A stretch of DNA of 64,000 bases from NCBI GenBank assembly GCA_041392305.1, contig JAWKMJ010000002.1:62001-126000 (forward strand), read 5' to 3'. Shown piece by piece: positions 42,336 to 51,107 of the stretch. The DNA comes from JAGQYP01 sp041392305. Its GTDB lineage: Bacteria; Bacteroidota; Bacteroidia; Flavobacteriales_D; Crocinitomicaceae. Both the position numbers and the translations under genes were made by a program. The notes under the pieces are model-generated. The model saw only the letters and a list, made by a program, of their open reading frames with translations. It was not told the DNA's origin and ran no database searches. Position 1 is the first letter of the stretch. Each line of letters begins with the position of its first letter.

Positions 42336-44261
42336 ATGAAAAAATTAACATTGGCTCTTGTAAGTCTAATTGCTGGATTGACATTGAATGCTCAGAATTT
42401 AATGCACCAAATTCCGGCCAATTCCGAATTGGTGATTCAATTGGGATTAGATAATTTGAATCAGCTCTACCCAACATCCAAACTATTTAAGTTGGATATG
42501 TGGAAGGACGCAGCAAAGGAAATGCAAACGAGTTCTATGGAAACCACTGGAATCAATTTCAAAAAACCAGCTTTCTTAAGTGTTGATTTTGCAGATACTT
42601 GTAGCTATTTTTCGTTCCATTTTGAAATAGCAAATAGCAAACAATTCTATGAATTAATAGCTAAAAACCGAAGAGATTTAGAGTCATTCAGAAACTATAA
42701 AAACACCAACTTTACATTGGTTAATTTAGGTAGAAATCAGTTTCTTTTTATTGGTAATGATTATGCAGTGCTGACTTGGGCTGAAATGCAGAAAGAATTC
42801 AGTGATGAAAAGATGGATTATTTCATGGAAATCTACTATGAAGAGCTTCGAAAATATGAATATGAATATCAACAAGAAGATGCCATTCAAGGGTTCCTCG
42901 CGCGCGAAAGAATGGTTGAACTTTTAACGAACAAAGGGAGGTCATTTGACTCTACAAATTGTTTTCAAATTTTTGATGAAACCCACGAGATAAACGTATG
43001 GTTCAATCAGTTTTTTTCTCAAATGTCCAATTTCATTTATGATCGGGAAGTTTTGCAGCTTTCTAGACTCTTTTCCATTTTAGATGCACAAGCAGGATTC
43101 GATTTTTCAATGCTCAAGGGAAAAGCAGAAATGGAAATGCGAATCGAATTTTCTGATGAAATGGGGAACGAAATTCAGAAAATGTTTCAAGATCGAAAAC
43201 TAAATCAGGATTTTTTCAAATATATACCTGAAGATCGGCTATTTGTTCAGGCCATGTCGATTAATTCTGGTGTCTATTATCATTGGGTGAAAAGAGTTTT
43301 TACAGAATCCTTGGGAGGGACTTATTTATCTAAAGAAACAATGCAAGACATCATGGATCTTGTGAGCATTTTACTGGATGAAGAAGCGATAACCAATTTG
43401 GTATCAGGTGATTTTCTATTTGCCCTCAATAAAATTGAGAAAGTTGAATTTGAGTATAAGTCGAACCGATACAATGACAACTTCGAAATGGAAGAGTATA
43501 CGCGAACTCGTACAGTTGAATTTCCTGAATTTACCATGGTATTGGGAATAGATAATATGCGATTTTTCGAGAAGATCTTAAGTATTCTTATCAGGGAAAA
43601 TTTAGTAAAAGAGGAAAACGGGTATTTTATTCTCCCTGCAGGAAGGGAGTTCCCAAGCGGTGTTGGAATTTGGATCAAGGAAGATAGAATGATCATATCA
43701 AATGATTTCAAAATGCTCAACAATTTAAAACTAAATACCTATTACAATAGCAAGGAAACAATGGCTATAAAAAGTGTATATTCCGAGTTACATATTCATC
43801 ACCTTTTTGATTATTTGGCCCAGGAAACAACAAATTATTATGATTTTGTAGGATTCAGTTTCCTAAAGAACACCTTCAAAGATCTCAATTTTGAATTATC
43901 AACGGATGTAAATAACAAGGTTCGAGGACATGCACAACTAGAAATGATGGATACTAAAACGAATGCTTATGTTTCTTTGATGAATGGGCTCAACGAAATG
44001 TTTGTTAAAATGGAATTGGAGAAGGATAAAGGGAAGTACGAATTCTACTCGAGTCGATTGGAAGCACTTATCAAGGTATATGAGTCAATTCCTGAGGAGA
44101 AGAAAAGCGAAGAAGGAGACAAATTGGTTCAAATTGTAAAGGAGGCCATTCATTCAAAAGAGTCTAAAGATGATCCCTACATTTTAAAAAGCCTAATTTG
44201 GAAAATGGAAGACGCAATCAGGGGGGATTTTAACCAACTTATTGATTATGAGGAAAAATAG
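42336..44261 (+). CDS. Exported protein of unknown function (641 residues)
   Basis: The start is the ATG at 42336 (MKKLTLALVSLIAGLTLNAQ, a good signal peptide); a frame beginning at 42315 overlaps the previous gene. The mature start NLMHQIPANSELVIQLGLDNLNQLYPTSKLF recalls DUF4836-type proteins (IPxxxxxVxxxDxxxL), only a tentative likeness. The rest is largely mixed, with acidic helical stretches (380-420) and a Lys/Glu-rich C-terminal helix bundle (560-641). No catalytic motif is seen. It is the last member of the SUFU-like/lipoprotein trio. Confidence 0.72.
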   Translation: MKKLTLALVSLIAGLTLNAQNLMHQIPANSELVIQLGLDNLNQLYPTSKLFKLDMWKDAAKEMQTSSMETTGINFKKPAFLSVDFADTCSYFSFHFEIANSKQFYELIAKNRRDLESFRNYKNTNFTLVNLGRNQFLFIGNDYAVLTWAEMQKEFSDEKMDYFMEIYYEELRKYEYEYQQEDAIQGFLARERMVELLTNKGRSFDSTNCFQIFDETHEINVWFNQFFSQMSNFIYDREVLQLSRLFSILDAQAGFDFSMLKGKAEMEMRIEFSDEMGNEIQKMFQDRKLNQDFFKYIPEDRLFVQAMSINSGVYYHWVKRVFTESLGGTYLSKETMQDIMDLVSILLDEEAITNLVSGDFLFALNKIEKVEFEYKSNRYNDNFEMEEYTRTRTVEFPEFTMVLGIDNMRFFEKILSILIRENLVKEENGYFILPAGREFPSGVGIWIKEDRMIISNDFKMLNNLKLNTYYNSKETMAIKSVYSELHIHHLFDYLAQETTNYYDFVGFSFLKNTFKDLNFELSTDVNNKVRGHAQLEMMDTKTNAYVSLMNGLNEMFVKMELEKDKGKYEFYSSRLEALIKVYESIPEEKKSEEGDKLVQIVKEAIHSKESKDDPYILKSLIWKMEDAIRGDFNQLIDYEEK

Positions 44262-44386
44262 ATGAATTCGATCTTACGCAATTTATCTGTTTCTATTGAA
44301 TATTTCTAGCTAAGTTTTCAATTGTATTCATAGTTTGACTTGTTTAAATACGATTTTTTCATTTTTTTTGGGGAAACTGTGAATTT

Positions 44387-47272
44387 ATGAGAAAAACTAC
44401 GTTGATTTTGGCTTTTACTGGCCTAGCAACCTCCCTATTTGCCCAACAAGGAACAAATGAAATTTATTCAGCAACTGCAACAGAATTTGCTGTTAGTCCG
44501 GCTTTAACTGAAATTGAATTTGTGGAAACATCTAAGCCAGAAGAGCAGAAAATATACATTGTTCCTAACAAAAGAAGACGCATTAAGTCAACCAACCCAA
44601 ATGCTCTTCCTCTTGGAATGGATCCCGCTTTACAAAAGAATTACAACACCCATTCGATGCGTGCACCTTTAATTCAGTGGGATGGATTAAACATAAGTGA
44701 CGGTCAAGCTACGCCACCTGATCCAACAGGAGCTGTAGGTCCGAACCACTATTTTGAAATGGTAAATGTAAAGTTTGAAATTTTTGACCGAACAGGTAAC
44801 ACGATTTTAGGGCCAAGTAGTTTGGGTTCTTTGTGGACTTCTCTAATCGGTTCCAATGTAAATGATGGGGATCCCATAGTAATGTACGATGAATATGTTG
44901 ATCGATGGTTTATTTCCCAATTCAGAACTTCTAACAATGCTTTATTAGTTGGGGTTTCTCAAACTTCTGATCCCACAGGTTCGTATTATTTATATCAATT
45001 CCCATTGGGTTCTTCTTTTCCAGATTATCCAAAATACTCTATATGGACCGATGGGTATTACATAACTTCGAATAAATCAGGGGATCAATGTTATGCTTTG
45101 GAAAGAGATAAAATGATTGTGGGAGATCCCGGTGCACAAATTGTCGGATTCACCATTCCTCAGATTTTTGATGCAGGGTTTTTCAGTGCTCTTCCAACTC
45201 ATGCTGTAAAAACATTACCTCCTCTAGGTACGCCATGTTACTTATTTTATTTTCAAGATGATGGATGGACAGGAGTGGCAACGGATCATGTTAAAGTTTG
45301 GGAAGTTGCAGTAGATTGGACTAATACGGCAAACTCAACCATTTCCGCTCCAGTTCAAATTCCTGTTTCTCCTTTTGATTCAGACTTTACAGCAAATTGG
45401 GATGATATTTCTCAACCTGGAACAAATGCAAAACTCGATGGAATTCCTGGTGCGTTTATGTATCCTGCTCATTATATGAAGTTTTCTGGCTATAGTTCGG
45501 TTGTATTAACTCATACGGTTGATGTAAATGGTTCAAATCATGCAGGAATAAGATGGTATGAATTTAGAGAATCAGGGGGGAATTGGACACTTCATCAAGA
45601 AGGCACCTATTCACCAGATAATGAAAATAGATGGAATGGTTCGATTTGTATGGATGAACAAGGAAACATTGGATTAGCCTATTCAGTTTCTGGTTCCACT
45701 GTTTATCCTTCATTGCGATATACAGGAAGATTGTCCTCAGATCCAGCTGGGCAAATGACGGTAACTGAAACAAACGTTTTTACAGGAACATCTGTTCAAT
45801 CCAATACAAATAGATTTGGAGATTACGCTCACATGTCATTGGATCCAACCGATCACAAAACTTTTTGGTATGTTGGAGAATACATTTCATCTGGTTGGAA
45901 AACAGGTATTTTTTCTTTCAAACTAGCCTCTGATTATAACAATGATATAGGCGTTTCGGCTTTGGTAGGCCCGACAGATGGGACACTATCGGCTGCAGAG
46001 AATATTGAAATAACGGTAACCAATTATGGTCTTCAGGATCAATCGAATTTTCCGGTAACTTTTGTAATTAATGGTGGAACACCTGTTACAGAGACTTACA
46101 CAGGAACTTTATCTGCTGGGACAAGTAATAATTATGTTTTTTCCACTACCGCTGATCTTTCAGTTCAAGGTACCTATTCGATTATGACCTATACAGGATT
46201 ACTTACCGATGAGGATCACAACAATGACACAAATGTGGTGAATGTTACTCATTTGTTTGATAATGATCTTGGAGTCAAAGCGATTACTGCCCCCGCTTCA
46301 AGTGGGTCGTTGGGAATCGAGACGATTACAGTTATGATTGAAAACTTTGGCACTTCCCCACAAAGTAATTTTGATGTGGCCTATGTAGTAGACGGAGGCA
46401 CTCCAGTGGTTGAAACTGTTACGGCAACAGTTGCTTCCGGGGGGACTTATTCCTACGATTTTTCTGCAACTTTTGATTTTTCAAATGTTGGAACATATCA
46501 GGTAACCGCATACACATCACTTGGTTCTGACCAACAACATAGTAATGATACGGTGCAATCTACAATCGAGAAAACTTTTTGTCAACCTACAAGTAATTGT
46601 CAATTTGGAGACGGTTTTCGATTGTTTCAGCTAGGTACAATCAACAATAGTACGAACTGCTCTTCTGATGGATATAATGATTTCACTAATTTATCTACAG
46701 ATCTTCAACGTGGGCAATCGCATACACTAACTGTGCAATCTAATTGGTCGCAGCAACAAGCATCAGTTTGGATCGATTTTAATGACAATTTCGTTTTTGA
46801 GGCGTCTGAAAGGGTTGTGGCCAATCATAATTTTGGAACCGCTACTTCAACAACTTCAATGGCGATTCCGGTAGGTGCCAATTTAGGGCAGCATATGCTA
46901 AGAGCACGAACTAATTGGCAAGCGTCAATTGATGACCCGTGTATAGCTGTTCAATATGGAGAGACAGAAGATTATACTGTGAATATTATTGATGCTGGAA
47001 GTGCAGGAATAGAAGAAAATGATGAGCAGTTTAATTTAAGTGTAACTCCTTTGGATCAGAATAATTTCCAGTTATTAATCGATGGGTTTAATTCAGATGT
47101 TGAGATCCAGGTGTTAAATTCCTTGGGACAAATTGTCTATCATTCAGGGAAGATAAATGTAGGATCTGCATACAAGCATCTAATTAATTTGAGTAGTCAA
47201 GCACAAGGTTTCTATATGGTCAAAGTTTTCAATGACGATATTAGAAGAATCCATAAGATTGTAAAGGAATAG
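44387..47272 (+). CDS. Secreted T9SS protein with CARDB-like and GEVED domains
   Basis: 961 residues. Signal peptide 1-20 (ending LFAQ). Residues ~85-510 resemble a beta-propeller-like module (DGQATPPDPTGAVGPNHYFEMVN..., WFISQFRTSNNALLVGVS, NENRWNGSICMDEQGNIGLAYSV). Two CARDB-like repeats follow (~525-625 and ~630-725, ISVSALVGPTDGTLSAAENIEITVTNYG type). A GEVED domain covers ~785-875 (WIDFNDNFVFEASERV ... GETEDYTV), then a T9SS sorting domain (~890-961, VEIQVLNSLGQIVYHSG ... GFYMVKVF). No metal or catalytic site was established. It ends at a clear terminator. Confidence 0.85.
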   Translation: MRKTTLILAFTGLATSLFAQQGTNEIYSATATEFAVSPALTEIEFVETSKPEEQKIYIVPNKRRRIKSTNPNALPLGMDPALQKNYNTHSMRAPLIQWDGLNISDGQATPPDPTGAVGPNHYFEMVNVKFEIFDRTGNTILGPSSLGSLWTSLIGSNVNDGDPIVMYDEYVDRWFISQFRTSNNALLVGVSQTSDPTGSYYLYQFPLGSSFPDYPKYSIWTDGYYITSNKSGDQCYALERDKMIVGDPGAQIVGFTIPQIFDAGFFSALPTHAVKTLPPLGTPCYLFYFQDDGWTGVATDHVKVWEVAVDWTNTANSTISAPVQIPVSPFDSDFTANWDDISQPGTNAKLDGIPGAFMYPAHYMKFSGYSSVVLTHTVDVNGSNHAGIRWYEFRESGGNWTLHQEGTYSPDNENRWNGSICMDEQGNIGLAYSVSGSTVYPSLRYTGRLSSDPAGQMTVTETNVFTGTSVQSNTNRFGDYAHMSLDPTDHKTFWYVGEYISSGWKTGIFSFKLASDYNNDIGVSALVGPTDGTLSAAENIEITVTNYGLQDQSNFPVTFVINGGTPVTETYTGTLSAGTSNNYVFSTTADLSVQGTYSIMTYTGLLTDEDHNNDTNVVNVTHLFDNDLGVKAITAPASSGSLGIETITVMIENFGTSPQSNFDVAYVVDGGTPVVETVTATVASGGTYSYDFSATFDFSNVGTYQVTAYTSLGSDQQHSNDTVQSTIEKTFCQPTSNCQFGDGFRLFQLGTINNSTNCSSDGYNDFTNLSTDLQRGQSHTLTVQSNWSQQQASVWIDFNDNFVFEASERVVANHNFGTATSTTSMAIPVGANLGQHMLRARTNWQASIDDPCIAVQYGETEDYTVNIIDAGSAGIEENDEQFNLSVTPLDQNNFQLLIDGFNSDVEIQVLNSLGQIVYHSGKINVGSAYKHLINLSSQAQGFYMVKVFNDDIRRIHKIVKE

Positions 47273-47289
47273 TTCTATTTAATTACATA

Positions 47290-47322
47290 GAAAAGCTACT
47301 CTATTCGAGTGGCTTTTTTTTT
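47290..47322 (+). terminator. Terminator of the GEVED/T9SS gene
   Basis: AAAGCTACTC and GAGTGGCTTT form a ten-base stem with one T-G pair, followed by nine T residues. It lies against the end of the convergent sxtJ-like gene at 47321 and could serve both strands. Confidence 0.85.
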
Positions 47323-47692
47323 AAAATGTGTTTTCAAATGATTTCGGCTCAAATTCTTTATTAACCGTAACATATACGGAATTTCCTGGATTTTTAAGTT
47401 TCAAGGGATCTTTTTTACCAAAAATTTTAGAGATCCAGGCAATGGGTGTCAGAAATAAAAAATAAATCAAGCTGAGTAATATATTAGGCACAATGTAGCT
47501 CAAAATTTTTGTGAGAAACATCCATAATCTATCAATCTGAATTGCTAGATATTCAGATAGTAAACCAAGGATTCCAACCCCAACTGAAACCCCAAGAGTC
47601 CATTTCATTTTGGTGATTAGAAACACTACTGTGAAACCAATACTAATGGTTAAAATGGTTTTTATTGGATGGGATGATTTGGGTGCGCTCAT
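47321..47692 (-). CDS. SxtJ-like membrane protein
   Basis: 123 residues with about three hydrophobic helices (about 12-28, 30-46 and 62-85) and the conserved WTLGVSVGVGILGLLSEYLAIQIDRLWMFLTKILSYIVPNILLSLIYF. The family (SxtJ) is defined by the saxitoxin cluster, is always found near O-carbamoyltransferases, and has no known biochemical role. It lies one base after the DUF5989 gene (TAA T ATG) and ends the four-gene operon. Confidence 0.85.
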   Translation of the reverse strand: MSAPKSSHPIKTILTISIGFTVVFLITKMKWTLGVSVGVGILGLLSEYLAIQIDRLWMFLTKILSYIVPNILLSLIYFLFLTPIAWISKIFGKKDPLKLKNPGNSVYVTVNKEFEPKSFENTF

Positions 47693-47693
47693 A

Positions 47694-47843
47694 TTAAAAT
47701 AATGAATAGATAAATGGAGCTACTGCTGAAGAACCTCCAATTACAATTAGCACACCTAATATGATCAAAATCAAAATCACTGGCGCTAACCATATTTTCT
47801 TTCTCTCTTTCAAGAAAGCCCACATTTCCTTTAAAAAGTTCAT
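47694..47843 (-). CDS. DUF5989 small membrane protein (SxtK-like)
   Basis: 49 residues, MNFLKEMWAFLKERKKIWLA followed by one hydrophobic helix PVILILIILGVLIVIGG and a SSAVAPFIYSLF end. This is characteristic of DUF5989 proteins, which accompany SxtJ and carbamoyltransferases. It is too short for a normal ORF cutoff but has a good start 13 bases after the SGNH gene and sits one base before the sxtJ-like ATG. Predicted to be a single-pass inner-membrane protein, perhaps a partner of the SxtJ-like protein. Confidence 0.85.
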   Translation of the reverse strand: MNFLKEMWAFLKERKKIWLAPVILILIILGVLIVIGGSSAVAPFIYSLF

Positions 47844-47856
47844 TTAATCGGATTTA

Positions 47857-49062
47857 TTAATTCATTTGTTTTAAAATCTCCTCAGCAATCATTTCATTTG
47901 TGGATCCTCTTGGATGAGAATCCCCAATTAAGTGGTATTGTGCACCGTATTCGATAAAATTACTAAGATCAATTATATTAATTCCTTTCTCTTTCAAAAA
48001 TTCAATAAACAATTTCATCTGTTCTTCTTCATAATCCTTGAAAGTAGGGTAAATGACAACATAAAAATTCGAGTTTCCAAATTGTTTTTCATAGGTTTTC
48101 TTTGATTCAAGGATCATTTCCGAGATGAGATTGTAATGATCTTCCCTTAATTTATTAGGGAAATTGATTTTAAAATATTCAGCAATACTGGTTTGGTAAA
48201 AGAGCTCATAAAATTTAGAAGTCCAGTACCTCCCATCTTTAAAAGTACGATCTCTCTTAATTTGATTGCCATCCATATAAAAATAAGGAGCATAAGCTAC
48301 CCATTGGGTATATCGATCCATCGTTCCTAAAGCCCTTGGAATATGATCCCAAAAGAAAATATAAAAAGCCGCACCGTCCTTCTCCTTCACTTGTTTCGAT
48401 AGATTTTCACGCTGCAACCAAGCTAACATTTGATTGGTCCCCCATCCATTATAAGCATAGTTGTAGGCATTCATTTGTGATTTTTCTTGAAAATGGAAAG
48501 GCAAGGTCTCGTTGTCGTTTAGCCCATATCCAAATGCGATTGAACACCCGAAAAAGAGTGCATACTTAGAACGTGTTGAATCGAATTTTGGGGTTTTCCT
48601 TCTTCTCAGGCTATCAAAACTGTAGGAAACATCAAAACATACTACATCTCCTTGCATTTTTTTCTCATATATTACAGTGTCTGGATCTGCAACATTTCCA
48701 AGATCAAGCGCAGGATGACCTTCTGGATAAGAGGGCAATGCAAATTCTTTTTTGATCTTTTCTGGAGAATCCAATAAATAAAAACAAGTAGCCTCAATTA
48801 AAATGAATATGGGCCCAATTACAATCAAATTTGCAAACAGATATCTTTTTTCCTTGAGAAGAAATACGTAGGGCGAAAGAAAAAGTAAGAAGTAGGAAAT
48901 TAAACGCATCCAAGTAACAGAAGCCGGAATTTTATCCCCATATCGAATTTGAACGAGGTATTGAATGAACCATAATATAACGGCAATTGTTAGAAAGACA
49001 AGAGGATAAAACCTTTTTCGAATGAAGGCTATTGATTTTATTTTTAGTTGATCCAAGTCCAT
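47857..49062 (-). CDS. SGNH-hydrolase-like membrane protein (SxtL-like position)
   Basis: 401 residues from the ATG at 49062, which shares a base with the carbamoyltransferase stop (TGATG). Three N-terminal transmembrane helices (about 18-38, 52-68, 76-97) precede a periplasmic or cytosolic SGNH/GDSL-like domain. That domain has Ser174 in FFGCSIAFGYGL, an Asn-rich block (NAYNYAYNGWGTN, ~198-210) and Asp381-x-His383 in GDSHP. These fit the Ser-Gly-Asn-His hydrolase pattern, with Ser174 and His383 as the likely catalytic pair. The saxitoxin cluster has a GDSL-type gene (sxtL) in the same set. Whether it is a hydrolase or acyl/carbamoyl-transfer partner is unknown. Confidence 0.8.
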   Translation of the reverse strand: MDLDQLKIKSIAFIRKRFYPLVFLTIAVILWFIQYLVQIRYGDKIPASVTWMRLISYFLLFLSPYVFLLKEKRYLFANLIVIGPIFILIEATCFYLLDSPEKIKKEFALPSYPEGHPALDLGNVADPDTVIYEKKMQGDVVCFDVSYSFDSLRRRKTPKFDSTRSKYALFFGCSIAFGYGLNDNETLPFHFQEKSQMNAYNYAYNGWGTNQMLAWLQRENLSKQVKEKDGAAFYIFFWDHIPRALGTMDRYTQWVAYAPYFYMDGNQIKRDRTFKDGRYWTSKFYELFYQTSIAEYFKINFPNKLREDHYNLISEMILESKKTYEKQFGNSNFYVVIYPTFKDYEEEQMKLFIEFLKEKGINIIDLSNFIEYGAQYHLIGDSHPRGSTNEMIAEEILKQMN

Positions 49063-50930
49063 CAATCCAATTCAAATTTTGTCTGCCATCGAGCTCTATT
49101 TTCCCAATTTGGCTGATCTTCTTTTTTGTACAAATAATTGCCTATGACCAAATAGTCCATTTCTGTACTCATAAAGCAACGATATGCGTCATAAGGTGTG
49201 CAAACAATCGGCTCTCCTCTTACATTAAAACTCGTGTTCAATACTATTCCATCTCCGGTTTGTTTTTTGATATCCTGAAGAAGTTGCCAGTATTTTGGAT
49301 TTGTTTCAAGATGCACTGTTTGAACCCTTGCAGAGAAATCTAAATGGGTTATTGCTTGGACATCACTTCGCTCCCAATACAATCGTTCCCAAAAATCCAT
49401 CTCAAAATAGTTTGCAGGTAATTTCTTTCTTCTTTCTTCTCTAACTGGTGCCACCAAAAGCATATAAGGCGAATCAACTTCTAGATCAAAAAATTTAGCA
49501 GCCTCTTCTTTTAAAACAGAAGGAGCAAAAGGTCTAAAACCTTCCCGGTACTTAATTTTCAAATTGATTTTTTTCTGCATTTCAGGATTTCTAGCATCAC
49601 CTAAAATACTTCTGTTTCCTAATGCTCGAGGGCCAAATTCCATCCGATCTTGAAACCATCCAACTACATTTCCGTTTGAAATAATTTGGGCTACAGTTTC
49701 TGAAAGAACATTGAAATCTTCGATTTTTTGATAATTCGCTTTAACTTTTTTGTTCGTTTGGTCTATCTCTTTTTCGGAATAAAAAGGACCCAAATAGGAA
49801 CCGTTCATTTCATCCATTTTATTCGAAACAACTCGCTTCCCTTCGAAATAAATGTAGTTGGCCGCTAATGCACATCCCAATGCCCCGCCTGCATCCCCTG
49901 AAGCAGATTGCACATAAAGATTTTCAAAAATTTTCTTGCGAAGTAATTTGCCATTGGCTACACAGTTTAAGGCCACACCACCAGCCATGCAGAGGTTTTT
50001 ACTTCCTGTCAACTTTTTAGCCTCTTCGGCCATTTTCAACACAATTTCTTCTGTGATGATTTGAATTGCCAAAGCTAAATTGCAATGAACTTGCTCCAAC
50101 TCGGATTCCGGTAACCTTCTACTAACGCCCAATAATTTTTCCCATTTTGAGTCTTTTGCCATTCTTAAGCCCGTGGCATAATTGAAATATTTTTGATTTA
50201 ACCAAACAGACCCATCTTCTTTAATATCGATCATATTAGTTTTTATCAAGTCGACAAAACGATTGGTTTCTTCGGAATTAGGATTGCCATAAGGCGCTAA
50301 TCCCATTACTTTATATTCACCAGAATTAACTGTAAAGCCCAAATAATATGTGAATGCACTGTAAAGTAGTCCAACAGAATGTGGAAAATGAAGTTCCTTT
50401 AAAAATTTGATTTTATTTCCTTTTCCAATGGCAATCGACGCTGTCGTCCACTCCCCAACCCCATCGATAGTTAAAATAGCCGCCTCTTCGTAGGGAGAAA
50501 CAAAAAAGGTACTTGCAGCGTGGGACATATGGTGCTCAGGGAAAAGAAATTTTATTTTTTTCTTATCATAAGGCTCAACTTCCGCAAGTCCTTGATGGAT
50601 AAGTCTTCGCAAAAACATTTTCTCATTTAACCAAACTGGAATAGCTTTCAGAAAAGATATTAATCCCTTTGGAGCAAAGGAGTAATAGGTTTCCAACAAT
50701 CTTTCAAATTTCAGAAGAGGTTTGTCATAAAAAACAATGGCATCTAATTCATCCAAGCTCAAACCTGACTCATCCAAACAATATCGTATAGCATGTTTTG
50801 GAAACTCTGCAGTGTGCTTTTTCCTTGTAAATCTCTCTTCTTGTGCTGCAGCGATCACCACTCCATCTACAACTATTGAAGCCGCCGAATCATGATAGAA
50901 AGATGAAATCCCTAATATTTTTTTGGACAT
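49062..50930 (-). CDS. Carbamoyltransferase (NodU/CmcH/SxtI family)
   Basis: 622 residues from the ATG at 50930 (MSKKILGISSFYHDSAASIV); an upstream in-frame ATG is not needed. It uses carbamoyl phosphate and ATP to carbamoylate a hydroxyl group. Signatures are EERFTRKKHTAEFP near 37-50, PEHHMSHAASTFF with the metal-binding His pair, TIDGVGEWTTASI, SGEYKVMGLAPYG, CMAGGVALNCVANGKL and VGWFQDRMEFGPRALGNRSILGDAR, the best family marker. FNVRGEPIVCTPYDAYRCF lies near the C-terminus. It has the N-terminal Kae1-like and C-terminal YrdC-like arrangement. It is the first gene of the sxt-like operon; the acceptor is unknown. Confidence 0.93.
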   Translation of the reverse strand: MSKKILGISSFYHDSAASIVVDGVVIAAAQEERFTRKKHTAEFPKHAIRYCLDESGLSLDELDAIVFYDKPLLKFERLLETYYSFAPKGLISFLKAIPVWLNEKMFLRRLIHQGLAEVEPYDKKKIKFLFPEHHMSHAASTFFVSPYEEAAILTIDGVGEWTTASIAIGKGNKIKFLKELHFPHSVGLLYSAFTYYLGFTVNSGEYKVMGLAPYGNPNSEETNRFVDLIKTNMIDIKEDGSVWLNQKYFNYATGLRMAKDSKWEKLLGVSRRLPESELEQVHCNLALAIQIITEEIVLKMAEEAKKLTGSKNLCMAGGVALNCVANGKLLRKKIFENLYVQSASGDAGGALGCALAANYIYFEGKRVVSNKMDEMNGSYLGPFYSEKEIDQTNKKVKANYQKIEDFNVLSETVAQIISNGNVVGWFQDRMEFGPRALGNRSILGDARNPEMQKKINLKIKYREGFRPFAPSVLKEEAAKFFDLEVDSPYMLLVAPVREERRKKLPANYFEMDFWERLYWERSDVQAITHLDFSARVQTVHLETNPKYWQLLQDIKKQTGDGIVLNTSFNVRGEPIVCTPYDAYRCFMSTEMDYLVIGNYLYKKEDQPNWENRARWQTKFELD

Positions 50931-51107
50931 GTGTTTTACCATCAAACGACGAATTTATAAAACCCGTTTGAATAATTCCCATTATTTCTGCTCCAGAAAA
51001 TATTTCAACCTACGCAAATAATAAGAGTTCCTAACTTAATCCCATATTTTTTCCTTGCTAATTTTAAATTTCTCTGTATTTTCGTTCACTAGCAATTTCA
51101 AGGCTTA

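Noticed and set aside
47321..50930. Saxitoxin biosynthesis cluster
   Set aside because: Only the carbamoylation-associated families are present; sxtA and other backbone or tailoring genes are absent from the window.
49062..50930. TsaD-type tRNA modification enzyme
   Set aside because: The gene has the full NodU/CmcH length and C-terminal WFQDRMEFGPRALGNRSIL signature, unlike the shorter TsaD.
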